A DNA stretch of 64,000 nt from contig JANTQA010000036.1 in the NCBI GenBank assembly GCA_027625915.1, positions 2,661,501 to 2,725,500 on the forward strand. Reading direction: 5' to 3'. The DNA comes from Anaeramoeba flamelloides (Eukaryota > Metamonada > Anaeramoebidae). The notes under the pieces are model-generated. The model had not been told where the DNA came from, made no database searches, and saw nothing but the letters and a program-made list of their open reading frames with translations. Positions 21,763 to 34,278 of the stretch are shown here, piece by piece (positions within the stretch are counted from its first letter, which is position 1; every line of letters begins with the position of its first letter). The position numbers and the translations under genes are program-made.

Positions 21763-22775
21763 ATTTAAAATAGAAAGGGATCAATATGGGTTGTTTTTTG
21801 TTTTTGATTTTGATAAAATTCTTTTTGGTTTTTCAGAACCATATTTTTTGAGGAAATATTTTTATACTATTATTAAACCTTATTTTTTGCTATTATAAAT
21901 CCCCAAGTTTGTCGACAAAAAAGCTCCCCTATCGGGTCAAATTGAAGAAAGTTTTATATTTTTTGGGAAAATGATAAATTTATTTCCTTTTTATAAGTAT
22001 ACAAAAATGTTACTTAGTATTTGAAATAAACTAACAAGTTTACATAACTTTAGGATCAGAATGGAAAACTATCCTTGTGATGAAAAATCATAAATTTATT
22101 GGAAATAATTTGAAAATTATAACATCCTTTTTCCAATTGTGTTTCAAAAAATTGTAAAATCTATTTGAACTTGTTTTCAAAAAAAAAAATGTTGTATTAA
22201 AAAATAAATCGAAAAAACCATAGTTATAAAATAAAATATATGAAAGTTTTTCTGAAAATTACAAAATAATACTTTTATAAAAATTGATTTTTTTTTAAAG
22301 TATTTTTCATTTTAAGTGATTAAACCTTCCATAGATTAGACAATAATTAAAATATCTTGTAAATGACTGTAAAAAATATTAGTGATACACGAATCACATG
22401 ACAATAAAAAAATCTGTTATAAATATTAGTAAACAATAAATTATTACGTTTTTTACTAAGGATCACTATTTAAAATTGAAAATTTTCATTTTGTAGTGAA
22501 ATTTATTTAATCCCTTTTCGAATTCTTAAAATATAAACTTAAAATAATAGTATCACAGTATTAAATGATTCTTATTTAATTCTTGCAAAAATAACTATTT
22601 TTATTATTTTTTTTATAATATCAAAGATTAACTCAATAATCATCAACCGAAAAACCCCAACACTGATGTATTTGATTTCCATTTTATAAAAATAGTTATA
22701 TTATCGTTATATTTACAATTTTCAGAAAAATAAAATGACAAAATAAACTATTGGTTAATTATTTATTTTTTTTTA

Positions 22776-22979
22776 TACAGCAAATTCCACTTTTAAGACA
22801 CAAACTTTCAACTAAATTCAATGCACAGAATAAATCTCAAATTATGGCACATTTTTTGGAATTTTTTTTTTTTATGCAAATTATTTTGCTAGTTTTTGAA
22901 TTTTGTGCCTTGAATTGAGATTTTTATTGTTGATTAAATTTCGCCCAAAGTTTGTTTCTTAAAAGCGGGACTAACTCTA
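22776..22979. mobile_element. MITE family 1, copy 3 (degenerate)
   Basis: Begins TACAGCAAATTCCACTTTTA and contains ACACAAACTTTCAACTAAATT, AATCTCAAATTATGGCAC, GAATTTTGTGCCTTGAATTG and AAGTTTGTTTCTTAAAAGCG. Same plan as 1558-1758 with many changes, so an old copy. Confidence 0.75.
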
Positions 22980-25031
22980 CGAATTGAGTAAAAAATTAAT
23001 TTTTGCTTACTTTATCAATCATTACTGCTCAGCATTTTGATAATTTTTAATTTCAAAAATTAAAATGAAATTAAAGTTTGAATCTAACCAAAAAACAATA
23101 AAAAGAAATAATCATACCAACTAAAATTGCAGTTTTTTTTTAAATTAAGTTTTCGATATAATTGCTTAACTTAAAATATTTTTCGGCAATTATTTAAATC
23201 AAGACATTATTTGTAACATTTTTTTTTTTTTTTTTTTTACAATTTCAGTCTTACAAAATGGACCAAAAGAAGAAAATTATTGAGGTTATGTCTTTTTGTC
23301 TTTTTTTTTTTTTTTTTTTTTTATTTTGGATAAGATAAATAATAGGACATAATTTGAATATTTGTGTTTATTATTGTTCTTTAAAACATATTTTCATTAT
23401 CTAATTAGAATATAGAAAAATTTAAGAAATATATATTTTTTTTTTATTATTAACTATTTTGGGTATTTAAAAATCAGCTATCTATATATAAAAAAAATAT
23501 GTCCTATTTTTCATTTTTATTTGTTTTTTTTTTGGTCAAATTTATGTTTTTTTTTTTATTAAGAGTAATTTTTTTCAATACTCTAAAAAAAAATATTATT
23601 ATTTTAAATATAATGTTTATTGTATTTTACATGGTTTTTCAACGTTTTAATTGTCTCACAAAATATTATAGTTGAGATCTAAGTAATAAATACAGTATTA
23701 TTTTTTTTACAATTTCTCGATCCCCATATCAAAAAATGCAAAAAAAACTGGGAAAAAAATAATTATTTGAGAAATTTACCTTTAGAACAAATTGTAAAAA
23801 ACTAATAACTTGTTAATAATTTACTATTTTTTTTTTTTTTTTTACTATAAGGACTAAGTTTAAATGGTTTTGATTTTTGTACTAAAAGGTTAAAATCGGA
23901 GAAGATTTAAAATTTTTTGCTAATTCTCTATTATTATAAAACAGAAAAAAAAAACTTACTAGCGGCCAAAGAAAATATTTGGTATTATAAGAAATATAAC
24001 AGAAATCACATTTCACAAAAAGGAAGATTTTTAATCAGCTGAATGAAAAATGTCATTTCTATTATAAAAAAAGTCGTTCCTTTTACAAATTATATTTTCA
24101 TTAGTGCTATTCATCAAAAATTTCACAGTGATGTTTTGTCTTGAAACTTACAATTTGGTTTACATAATAATAATACAACAAAAAAAAAATGTAACAAAAT
24201 AATAAACTAAATGTTCTGGGTTTTTGGTTGTCAGACCTTTTGTCGAAAAATCAAAGAGTAAATATTATACTCAAAAAATTTCGTTGCGAATTTCAAGAAT
24301 TAGAAAAAAGCAAAAATGACTCAAAAAAGATAAAACAAAGAGAAAACCACGACTCCTTTGTTGGAATTCATCTGATTTATTGAGACAATGTAACAGTGAA
24401 TGGTACTCAATGTGAAAAACTTTCTATCAATGAAGTCTTTTAAAATTGAGGTTATTTATTCAAAGTGTTTGAAATGTTCGTCATTTTTTCAGTTAGACAA
24501 TCGTGATTATTGTTTTTATTTGATCTCTCCTTTCTTAAAAAGCTCTTTTGAGTTTAGGTATCTCAAAATTTCTCTTTTATTTTTCATTAAAAAATTCACA
24601 TAAATGGTTTTTTTTGATCCAAAATGGAGAATATTTCCTTAAAATTTCTTCCCATTTAATTGAGACTTAGTCAAGAGGAGCTAAAACAAACTTGGTTATT
24701 TACAACCAATTTTCTTAAATAATAACCAAAACAAGTAAATAGAGTCTTTCTTAATAAGAGACATTTTGAGATTTTCAAGAACTTCAACATTGAGAGATTC
24801 GGTTTCTTTGTTACTCAGTTTTGTGTTCAGTCAGTTTGTTTTGATTAAAATTCTTAAAATTGTTGAGAATTTCACGATTTCTAAACAGTTTTTGGTACAA
24901 TGAAGTATTTTGGTTCTCTTCTTGGAATTTACCAAAAAAAGTTACATTTTTTAAGGTTCATTTTTTGAATCTTAAAATACCCTATTCATTTTTTCAATTT
25001 TTGATATTTTTTAAAAAAAAGCTTCTTTCAA

Positions 25032-25868
25032 ATGAGCACAACAAATGTTCCTTTAAGTGTTGCAACATTTAACATCTTAGCACCATGCTACAAAAGAATT
25101 AATTTCTCTTTAGAAAAAAAGTTCGAAGATTTATACGTTGAACGAGCAAAAGATACGTTCAAATACATAAACACTCTTGAGTGCGATGTAATTTGCTTAC
25201 AGGAAGTATGGTTTTCTGAAAAATACTTGAATTTGCTCTCTAGCTTTTTCGAAAACGAGTATGTAATTGCTAAAAAAAAGCGTACCAGGTCGAAAAGTGA
25301 TGGTGTAGTTATTCTTGTTAAAAAATCAACTTTTACGATCCTAGAAGAAAAATTTCTTGAATTTGGATTGGCGGGAAATCGTGTTGCTCTACTGATCAAA
25401 ATCAAAAGCAACGAACAACCAGAACACAGAATAGTCATTGCAAACACACACCTGACATTTCCTCACCATACATACGATGTCAACATGAGGCTAACCCAAA
25501 TCCAAAAGCTCCAAAATTGGGTCAAGAATTACAACCAAGAAGAACACTTGCCCATCATCATTGCAGGTGACTTGAATGGAGTCAATGATAACGTTTATAA
25601 CTACATGACCAAAAAGGCTAAATACACATCCAGTTTTAAGAAATGCAGGGAACGTGAAGCAAGGGTTACCCATTTTACTCACAGGAAAGAATCAGTTGGT
25701 GTTGATTTTTTATTTCTCAAGAATTTTTGGGAAATTATCTGTAAACCAATCCAAGCTTGGGTTGAACCAAAAGAATTAACAGACAAAGTATGGCCTGAAA
25801 ATTTTAATTATTCAGATCATAGACCAGTAAAAGTTAATTTTAGCCTAGAAATCATCAAGAAAAAATAA
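25032..25868 (+). CDS. Endonuclease/exonuclease/phosphatase (EEP) superfamily enzyme, CCR4-like
   Basis: Single-exon gene of 278 residues, one EEP domain from end to end. The metal and catalytic residues of the fold are in place: ATFNIL with N14, LQEVW with E58, ANTHL with H140, AGDLNG with D180 and N182, VGVDFLF with D225, and SDHRP with D262/H263. The family cleaves phosphodiester or phosphomonoester bonds with Mg2+. The sequence style (GDLNG…VYNYM) resembles CCR4-type deadenylases and the plant At1g02270-like EEP proteins. It lacks the leucine-rich repeats of classical CCR4, so the substrate (mRNA poly(A), another nucleic acid, or a small phosphate ester) is unknown. No signal peptide or membrane segment. 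The ATG at 25032 directly precedes the domain. Codon use is less AT-biased than the flanks, supporting a real gene. Confidence 0.9.
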   Translation: MSTTNVPLSVATFNILAPCYKRINFSLEKKFEDLYVERAKDTFKYINTLECDVICLQEVWFSEKYLNLLSSFFENEYVIAKKKRTRSKSDGVVILVKKSTFTILEEKFLEFGLAGNRVALLIKIKSNEQPEHRIVIANTHLTFPHHTYDVNMRLTQIQKLQNWVKNYNQEEHLPIIIAGDLNGVNDNVYNYMTKKAKYTSSFKKCREREARVTHFTHRKESVGVDFLFLKNFWEIICKPIQAWVEPKELTDKVWPENFNYSDHRPVKVNFSLEIIKKK

Positions 25869-26390
25869 TGATAGTAACACAAGCTGATTTAAAGAATTAA
25901 ATATCCCATTTGAGACGGGAATTTTTCAAAATTAATTACTAAGATAATAAAGAACACACCATTATAAAGTACCTTTTAATTGTAAACATCAAATGTATCT
26001 TAGTAGTTTTTTAGATCTAATAAATTTTTTTTTTATTTTTTTTTTAAGGTTTTTTTTTTCTTTTGTGAACTTTTAATGGTTTTTTTTGTTTTTGGTATTT
26101 GTAACTTAAAAAAGTGACAAATTTTTCAAATTCTGCATTTATAAAAAAGAAAAACAAACTATTATTTCAAGAAGTTATCAGTAAAAAAGGTTGACTTCGG
26201 GAGGGATTGGGGAACAAGTTACCGAGGGTGGTTTAGTGCCACACCTAAAATTATTCTTACTATTGTAAATTAATATAAATATCTTAGTTAACTCATTTTT
26301 GTTTTTCCATTTTCCAAAATATATTATTTTCTTTTTTTCTTGAACAAAAGTTTCCAATTGTTTGATTTTTGTACTTTTTTTTTTTTAATT
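25869..26390. other. Intergenic region downstream of the EEP gene
   Basis: AT-rich with an AATAAA-type word near 25946 that could serve in 3'-end formation. No gene seen. Confidence 0.4.
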
Positions 26391-27902
26391 ATATATCCCT
26401 TAGCGCCCCGGATTTGCCTAAATTTCATCAAGTTTTTTAAATTAGATTTAAAATGATATTGATCTACTAATATATTAATTTTCTTATTTGTCTTTAATCC
26501 AGATTTGAATTATAATAAAAAGTCAAAATAGTTCAAAGATAAAGTAGTTAAGTTATTGATTTTTTTTTTGAAATTGAAAAAGAAAATAATAATTATTCAT
26601 TTTTACATTTTTTTTTAAAGATTTTTTATTTTTATTTTATTTTTTTTAAATCGGAAATTTTATTACATTAATAGTAATTTAAAACTCAACACATTGATTT
26701 ATTAATAATAACCACCAAAAAAATTTTGCTAATTTTATGATAAAAAAAAATAAATAAAAAAATAAATTACTTTGAAATTTAATTTTTTTTTAGAAAAAAA
26801 TTTCAATAAATATCGAATTAAGCGAAAAAATGAAATTTATTTCTAAAGGCCAAAATTAAATTTTTAATATGATTAATTTTCTAAAACTTTTATTTAAGCA
26901 ATAGAAAAAAAATTGAAAATCAAAAAAAAAAAAAAAATTGTAAAATAATTTCAATTTATTAAATTGGAATAAAATAAATATAAATTACTTTTTAATCGAT
27001 AAAATATTTATACCTAAATTTAAAATAAAATATAAATAACTCTTAAATATTATTTCAATATAATAAAATAATCTCCGAAACCAAATTTTTTTTTATTGCA
27101 TTTTGTTATTGGTAAAATTTTGAATAATATATTTGCGATATTTGGATTTTTCCTTAATAAATTAATCCAGATCTTGTTAAATAAGTTCTGATATATGGTC
27201 TCTAATTCAACAATATTGTTTATTTTATATCTAGATTTTAAAAAGTCAAAAATTAAAAAATTGTAAAAAAATAAAAAAAAAAATCTATTATTAATCTGAC
27301 TCGAACTATTGGCCAAATCATTTAAAATTGAAAGAAAATCTTGTTGAAAAAATTGTAAAATTTTGCAATGAAAAAAAATTTGATTTTGTTTTCTAATTTA
27401 ATTTATATTTTTTTTTATTTTTAAATTATTTAGAATCTAATATAGATACTGATATTGAATAGTAATCAATAGATAAAACAAATTTTCTATGTGATGTTAT
27501 AATAACTTTTATAATGAATAAATTATTTAATCAATCATTTTAGGCAATTTTGGGGTGCAAAGTCCCCCAAAAAATTTCCAGTAAAGTATGATGTGTTTTA
27601 AATGTTAAAACTAAGAGGATTTTGATGTCTAGACAAACTTTTCAAAAAAAAAAAAAAAAATTTATTTTGACAAAATTTGGAAAAATAATCAAATCACAAT
27701 AACCAAAAAAAAAATTTCAAATGATGAAAATTTTTTTCAAGTTATTTTTTTATTTTAAGTAACTATACAATTTTTCATTATAAAATTTTCTTTCAAAGAT
27801 AATTGTTTATTAATTCTATATCTTATTATCCTTTGATAACATTTCAAATTCAAATTTTTGTTTGAAATGTTTTTAGGTTATTTGGGGTGCTAAGGGATAT
27901 AT
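26391..27902. mobile_element. ~1.5 kb element with imperfect terminal inverted repeats
   Basis: The left end reads ATATATCCCTTAGCGCCCC followed by ..ATTTGCCTAAA. The right end is the complement (TTAGGTTATTTGGGGTGC then TAAGGGATATATAT). The match covers roughly 40 bp with a few mismatches. An internal GGGGTGC word occurs near 27550. The interior is AT-rich with one 88-codon minus-strand frame (27316-27050) of no recognised family. A non-autonomous or decayed DNA transposon is inferred. Confidence 0.6.
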
Positions 27903-29162
27903 ATAAGCCAACAAATCACAATAAATTACACAACTTCCAAACTTAATCCAAACAATTCTAAGAATCCGACACCAATCGTTTATAAAATCCACGAAACATA
28001 ATACTAAATGGTGGCAAAGATAATCGTGGTAACAAAATCACAAATAGTAACATCAGCATATAAAATACTAACCAAAAAGGTATTTCCAAAAAAGTGGGGA
28101 ATTTTTTTTTACATTTCATAGAAAATAATCTTTTTTAGTGATGATAACCATTAATCAACAATACCAAATTAAGTTTAATATTAAAAAAAGATTGAACCAA
28201 CTGCTTATACAGTTAATTCAAAAATTATTGGATGAAATATTCCCATAAAATGAAAAAATAATTAGTATACTTTTTTCGGTTAAAACAATGTAGGGCCAAT
28301 TTCAATAAAAAAATCGGAAATATGGAAAGGGTATAAATGATTTTTTAAACACAAAAACAGATTTATATGTTTTTAATTATATTGTAAAATTTGGTGTGAT
28401 TATACAAGTTATGAAAATGATTTTTTGGATCAAAAAAGAAAATAATAAACTTCAATTTTCGCACATAAAAAAATATCCGATAAAATTGAGATCAGAATTT
28501 TTAATATATTTTAGTTATGGAATACAATACCAAGAAACAAATTGAATTATTATCAAGAATAACTAAATGGTTTTTAATGTTTTTATATATTAAAATACTT
28601 TTTTGAAAGATTCAGTTTAAAAGATATATTTTAAAAAAAATTTTGCCCCACTTTCTTGGAAATAGCTTACAAACAAACAATAGTGTAACGAACAAAAACA
28701 ACAATAAAACTCATTAATCACCTCCACCCCCAAATGACTCAAAAATATCAAGGAAAACAATTCCAATGGTGAAAGCACTAGTAATAATGGCTGTAGCAAC
28801 AATATCAAAACGAATTACAATAATAATTAAAATCAAACTATCAATTTTTTTTTTTTTTTTTCATTTTTTATTAACTTTAGGAATAAAAAAGATCCACAAT
28901 CATATTTTTTTCAAGTTTTGAATGTTTATAATTTTATTGTTATGAATTCTCTTTAAATAAAAATTCTGATAAGTTAAGTTATTAGAAATTTATATTTATT
29001 GATAATCGTATTTTTATTAAAAAAAATTTCTATTAAAATATCTTTGTTTATACTAATTAACTAATAGAAATATATTTTTTTTTCTTTGAGAAATAAAAAG
29101 ATAAAAAATCATTTTTTTCTAAAAAGACCAATTATAACAGTTTTATTAAAAACTATATCTAT

Positions 29163-29216
<54 letters not shown>

Positions 29217-29258
29217 GGCTACTTTAATTATTATTGAATTGATATTTTTATAAACTAG
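27903..29258. other. Intergenic stretch with weak coding-like islands
   Basis: Two short islands look more protein-like than their surroundings: 28008-28079 (MVAKIIVVTKSQIVTSAYKI…, followed by AAG|GTATTT) and 28769-28840 (MVKALVIMAVATISKR…). Neither extends into a recognisable gene, and I do not call one. A (TA)n tract lies at 29166-29212. Confidence 0.35.
29166..29212 (+). repeat. (TA)n microsatellite
   Basis: About 23 TA units in a row. Shorter TA runs occur near 954, 30763, 49512 and 63657. Confidence 0.95.
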
Positions 29259-29775
29259 ATTCCAAAAATTTGGACACAGTTTAAACAGTGGAAAGAACAT
29301 CATTACTGCACTTTAAATTCAATTTGAAAAGAATTTTGATTACACAAACAATTTCATTTTTTGTCTTTTTTGTTTTATTTTCATTTCCTTTTTTGCAGTT
29401 ACGTAATCTGTTTGGTTAGATCTAGAAATTTTTTTCAATGATTTATAGAAGGTTAGTGCTGAGTTTGTTAAATTAGAAAATAACATACAATTGGTAGATG
29501 GTATCTTAACATTTGATCGATCAACAATTGTTTATGAAATTTCAACAAATTTACCAATACATTTTTTGTTCTCGCTTGTTTCATAATTTTGGACACACCG
29601 GTTTTTTATTTTTGAGTTTTATATTTTTTTCTTTTATTTGGAGTAAAATGATTACATATTAAGACATTAATACTGGGTAACTTAAACATTGTTTTATATT
29701 ACATTTAGAAAAATACAATAAATGGGGTTTTATTTTGCCTATTTTTGATTTTGGGTGTGTCTAAATTTTTGGAAT
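29259..29775. mobile_element. Tc1-like non-autonomous element, family 10, copy 1
   Basis: Begins ATTCCAAAAATTTGGACACA and ends with its near-complement TGTGTCTAAATTTTTGGAAT. The CCAAAAATTTGGACAC word is typical of Tc1/mariner termini. Interior words (CATTTGATCGATCAA, ACAAATTTACCAATACATTTTTTG) are shared with 43908-44428. A further CCAAAATTATG-type copy of the end lies inside near 29587-29604. No open transposase frame. Confidence 0.7.
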
Positions 29776-29829
29776 GGGGTTTATAAAAGAGTTATTTTTT
29801 AAAAAGTATTATATATCTGTTGTTATTGA

Positions 29830-30035
29830 TTCGATCGCGAGGAAATATGCATATTATTTTCACGAGTAGATCCAAAATTGGAGATATTTTTTCTTTTTGT
29901 CTTGAGAGAAATAGTAATCTTTACGAGATCTTTAGCTTGAGTGTAAAGATTACGATTTCTAGAGAGAAAGAAAAGAAAAAATATCTCCAATTTTGGTTCT
30001 CGAGTGGTTAAAAAATAATATGCAGATTGGAGGGG
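29830..30035. repeat. Long imperfect hairpin (~200 bp)
   Basis: The left arm AAATATGCATATTATTTT..CGAGTAGATCCAAAATTGGAGATATTTTTTCTTTT..AGTAATCTTTAC pairs with the right arm GTAAAGATTAC..AAAAGAAAAAATATCTCCAATTTTGGTTCTCGAG..AATAATATGCAGATT. The loop is only about 20 bases. It makes overlapping frames on both strands that mirror one another. A single-copy fold-back element or a transcribed hairpin. Confidence 0.8.
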
Positions 30036-31061
30036 CAAGAGAGTGGTGAATACCATAAGACATTTTATTGAATTCAGCCAAAAAATGTGAAAATCAAGAC
30101 AAGACGAATAACAGCCAAGAAAAAAATAGTAAAATTAAGATGGATAATTGTTTTTTCTTTTTTTTGTGTCAAATCTCAAATGTAGAACAAAAAAAAGTTT
30201 GTTTGATAATCGAGACAACAGTTAGAAATTGTTAGTTTAACTGTTTCCTGAACTGTTTTAAAAACATTTTTTTGCACTTCATTTTTTTTCTTTTGGATTT
30301 TGGTTTTATTTTTGACAGTTGTGGAAAGATCATCTTTTTGGACTGTTTTGACTTCTATTTGGTTGAAAATTTTAAAGTGATTTATTTGAACAAAGATCGT
30401 TTAAAATTTTCACTTTTGAGATCTTTGGAAAAAATACAAACAAATATTTAAGTAATTTAAAAAAAAAGAAATGTAGAGGGAACCAAGATATTTTCAAAAA
30501 ATATCTAATGAAAACAAAATCAAACAGTGAAGACTTTAGGCAAAGGGTAAAGTATTGGTATCATTTTTTAGGGAATCTGAGAAAGTCACTAAAAAAATAG
30601 TCAAAATATTTTTTTTTTGATTTTAAAAATAATGTGATCAATAATCCATGAGAAGTTAGCACTATCATAGTACTGATTTTGGAGAGAGAAAAATTCACTC
30701 AATATTTTTTTTTTCACATTAGTAAAAAATACTACTTTTTTTGAGAAGAAATAAATATCTAAATATATATATATATATATATTAAAAAATTTCATATTAG
30801 CAATTTTTCAAAAATTATTACAGTGTTTATAAACTCTTTTTCCGTCAAAAGAGCTCAACATTTTTTTCAAATATCAATTATTTTATATAATTGAGCTTTG
30901 AAGAACAAATAAAAAATAAGTCGAATAATACACATCAAAGAATTGTTGATAGATATCTAAAATAAAACTAATTAATCAATAAATTTTCTTAAAAATTGAA
31001 AAACTCAAATTCTTGGGGCTATATTGAGAAAAACAACACTGTTCGAAATGAACTTCTAGTG

Positions 31062-31210
31062 ACATTTGAATAATACATAGGAAAAAATTTTCACTTCATT
31101 TTCCATACTTTTCTTTTAGAAATCAAGTCTTCAAACGAAGTTTGTTGAAATTTGATGTCTCTATTTCAAAAAGGAAAAGGAAATGAAGTGAAAATTTTTC
31201 ACATTCATTA
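31062..31210. mobile_element. Short inverted-repeat element (related to the 56587-56758 MITE)
   Basis: Arms AAAATTTTCACTTCATTTTCC and GGAAATGAAGTGAAAATTTT enclose ~90 bp. The arms match the subterminal part of the element at 56587-56758 and similar words at 54290-54470 and 54740-54800. Confidence 0.65.
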
Positions 31211-32796
31211 AACAAATATCAAGATCAAAGATCGAATAGAATTCCAATACAAATTAATATGATTTCTCAAAAATCATTCCCATGGTTTCGGTAACCTTAG
31301 AATAACACGTTTTTACCAAGTGACTATTGATCTTGCAATAAAAAAAAATTTTTTTGCAACGGAATTACGTTATTAAAAAAAAAACAAAAATTTGAAAAAA
31401 TGATTTCAATTATGAAAATTTCCAAAATAAAATTTTTCTTCTAATATATATGCAAATCCTTTAAACACTGTACTTTACCGATTACAACTGGGATCCTTTG
31501 ACTGAAAAATAGTTTACCTTTAATTTGGAAACAATCTCCTTGTTAAGTTACGAGTTGGTCTGGAAGAACGAAAAATATGATATTTTTCGAAGTGATATAA
31601 GAGGATATCTTGGGGTTCGAAGAACGACGATTAATATCATCTTCGCTTGAGAGCAATATCATTATTTTGATTTTGAAAGGTGATCCAAAATGAGTAAATA
31701 TAACAAGAGGACTTTTTAAAAAATGAAACAATATGAGTTGCTATTTATTTTTTAAAATCAGGATCTAACTCGAAAGAATAAACAAACAAACAAACAAAAA
31801 CAAAACAAATAAAAAGTAAAAAAAAAAAACAAAATTGTTATTTTTCAATTGTACATTGAATAAATTATTCCTCTAATGATCTTATTCTCATAAAGGAATT
31901 ATTGAAAAAATTAAAGTAAAATTTTAAATTTTATAATTGAAGATAAAACTTTTAATAAATTTTACATAGGCAAACTAGATTGCCCAACTTTCCAATGTTT
32001 CTTTTTAACTCTTTTATTATCCATTTTTCAACCAATTCCCAAAAAAACTCAAACAAAACAACATACATGCCTACCTGCCGTTCTTAGCAATGTATCATTT
32101 TTAACATTCCTCTAAAATTTCTTTACTTGACATCTAAAAAAAAAACTATTTTTATTTTTTTTTTATCATTTGTAGATTATTTTTTTTCTCCGTATGAAAT
32201 TCTACTTATTAATAGCCCATTCGTTAAACTTCCGATGAAAAAAAGAAACCAAATATTTATTTGTTTTTTTTTTTTATCAATGGCAATGTTTTCTTTCCAA
32301 CCAAAACCAAAAACCATGTTTGGATTTCGACATACCATTTAACCAAAGAAATGATATTTATTCCATTCAAAAACAGTACACTGTTAATTGAATTATGAAC
32401 TTTTTTTTGAGAACTCTTTTTGAACTAATAATTTATTCAAAGAACGAAATTCTCCGTTCAAAGAGATTATTCCTTGGGACTAGCTTTCTTTTTGAATTTA
32501 TAACATTTACAAAGTAGCAAAAAAAATATTTAAAGTGTTATAAAATAACGTTTAATAACATTTCTACTCTCTGATTTATTACCAAAATTTATCTTATTTG
32601 ATCCAATTAGAATTCGAAATAATGTATACACAAATTTTACAAATTGACCTAGTAACTAAATGTTTGCCAAACTCTTTCCAGATTGACTACAGTCCTATCC
32701 TAAACTTTTTATGAAACAATCACATTCTTATCTGCACTTATTCAAATTTATTTCTTAAATTTTCTCAAATAAAATGTTTGATTTTCTAAAAAAAAA

Positions 32797-33034
32797 ACTG
32801 ATAAATTCAAATAAATATCAGAAAAAAATTACTTCATTTTCCTTTTTAGAAATTTTATTTAATAAGCTTTGATTAATGTATTATTAATTTTCTTAGTTTA
32901 ATTTCGATTAAATTTGTAAAATATAAACAAGAAAAGAACTTCTGACAGAGTTATTTCAAAAGTAGAGGTTATAGATTACATAAATGCAAATTGAATAAAA
33001 AAATTAATTAAATTTATTTGAATTTATTAAAATA
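32797..33034. mobile_element. Degenerate family-3 MITE
   Basis: Left end ACTGATAAATTCAAATAAAT; right end ATTTATTTGAATTTATTAAA. These are the family-3 termini with decay, and the interior is poorly conserved. Confidence 0.5.
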
Positions 33035-33536
33035 TACCAAAATTATTATTTCATATCGTTTTTCGAAATCAATAAATTTCAAGTTATTTATCCTTTATAT
33101 ATTAAAAAAATATTTCTTGATTATTCAAATAATCAAAATAAAAATTCAAACTCGAATTTTTTTAATCGGATTCTATTAAAATTTCCAAAATTTAATAATT
33201 AATCACAAAAATTTTTTTAATTTTTTTTCATTTATTTTATATTAAACGAAAATTTCCTAAAATGAATAAAAAATCTTGAAAGTCCCATAAAAAAAAATAT
33301 GAAAAATGTCATAACACACACTAAAGGTAGATCTGAAAATGAAAATGTCTGATTTTTACAGTACCTAAAAATATCTTTTTTTTTGAAAATTGGCTTGTAT
33401 GACTGTGTAGTAATATATTTTTTCAAGCAAAATGATTCGGTCCAAGGAAGAAATTTTGATAATCACTATAATATATAAGAAAATTTCCTTCAATTTTTAT
33501 TATTTTTTGAGTTAAAAAGAGAAAGATTTGTGTAGC

Positions 33537-34025
33537 TACAGTGGTGTAACTAACCCATGTTTGTTATTTTAACCCATTACTAAAATTTAACTCTTGCAAA
33601 AAATATTGGCTGACTCTAGAAATAAAAGAAACAAATCAATGGGAGGACAACAGTACATAAACAAGAAATAGGGTTCTTTAAATAAATTTTAAAAAAGAAT
33701 TATGAAGATACTGGAAGATTAAAATGTAATTTTTTGACAAAAAGATGAACAAAATTTCATTTTTTGAATTTTTATTATAAAAAAATCATTTAATCTCACA
33801 AATTTTGTAAATATGATGAAATTTTTGAAACAAAAGCATTTAATATAATTGAGCCATTTTGATTAATCAAAGATCTAACCTCTAAAGACAATTTGGTTCT
33901 GAAACAAGAATCTATTAGTGATTGCTGGTCTTCCTATACCCAAGTCTGAAAAAAAAAAAAAAAACATGAGTTAAATTTTTGTAATGAGTTAAAGGTTGTC
34001 TGAACAGGTTATTTCCACCACTGTA
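33537..34025. mobile_element. Tc1/mariner-type MITE, family 2, copy 1
   Basis: 489 bp beginning TACAGTGGTGTAACTAACC and ending GGTTATTTCCACCACTGTA, with TA at both ends. The CAGTGGTG terminus is the classic Tc1-family end. The interior is nearly identical to 60978-61459 over its whole length, with no open frame. It ends about 250 bp upstream of the formin start codon, so it may touch the promoter region. Confidence 0.9.
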
Positions 34026-34278
34026 GTTACTTTCTCAAATGAGATTTTTCTTATAAAGATTATTTCCAGGGATTCAAACAATAAATCATGAATATTGCTT
34101 TACTATCAATTGCTGTACACTAATATTAATTACCAATCCCGGGTTTTTTGTAATCACTGAAAATGTTTTTACACAAACCTTAAAAAAAATAACCATAAAA
34201 TTTTTCTCATTTTTTCAAATTTTAAACTTTTTTCTTTATTTGTTAAGTTTTTAACAATTTAAGAAAGGATCTTCAAGG

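Larger units (their letters stand above)
20804..25031. other. Intergenic region between the kinase and the EEP enzyme, with MITEs
   Basis: This 4.2 kb separates the two divergent genes. It contains MITE copies at 21022-21255, 21528-21762 and 22776-22979, and long poly-T runs near 23221-23320 and 23827-23850. No convincing exon was seen; the open frames at 24400-24603 and 24860-25072 have no recognisable content. Confidence 0.55.
30036..33536. other. Intergenic stretch, no supportable gene
   Basis: Contains a small inverted repeat element at 31062-31210, a degenerate family-3 MITE at 32797-33034, and homopolymer-rich AT sequence. Short frames such as 31731-31543 (minus) and 32127-32342 (plus) have no recognisable content. 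Confidence 0.5.

Noticed and set aside
24400-25072. Two short plus-strand frames upstream of the EEP gene
   Set aside because: No recognisable content, and the second overlaps the EEP start in another frame.
29820-30056. Opposed 63- and 77-codon frames
   Set aside because: Both arise from the long hairpin and mirror one another.
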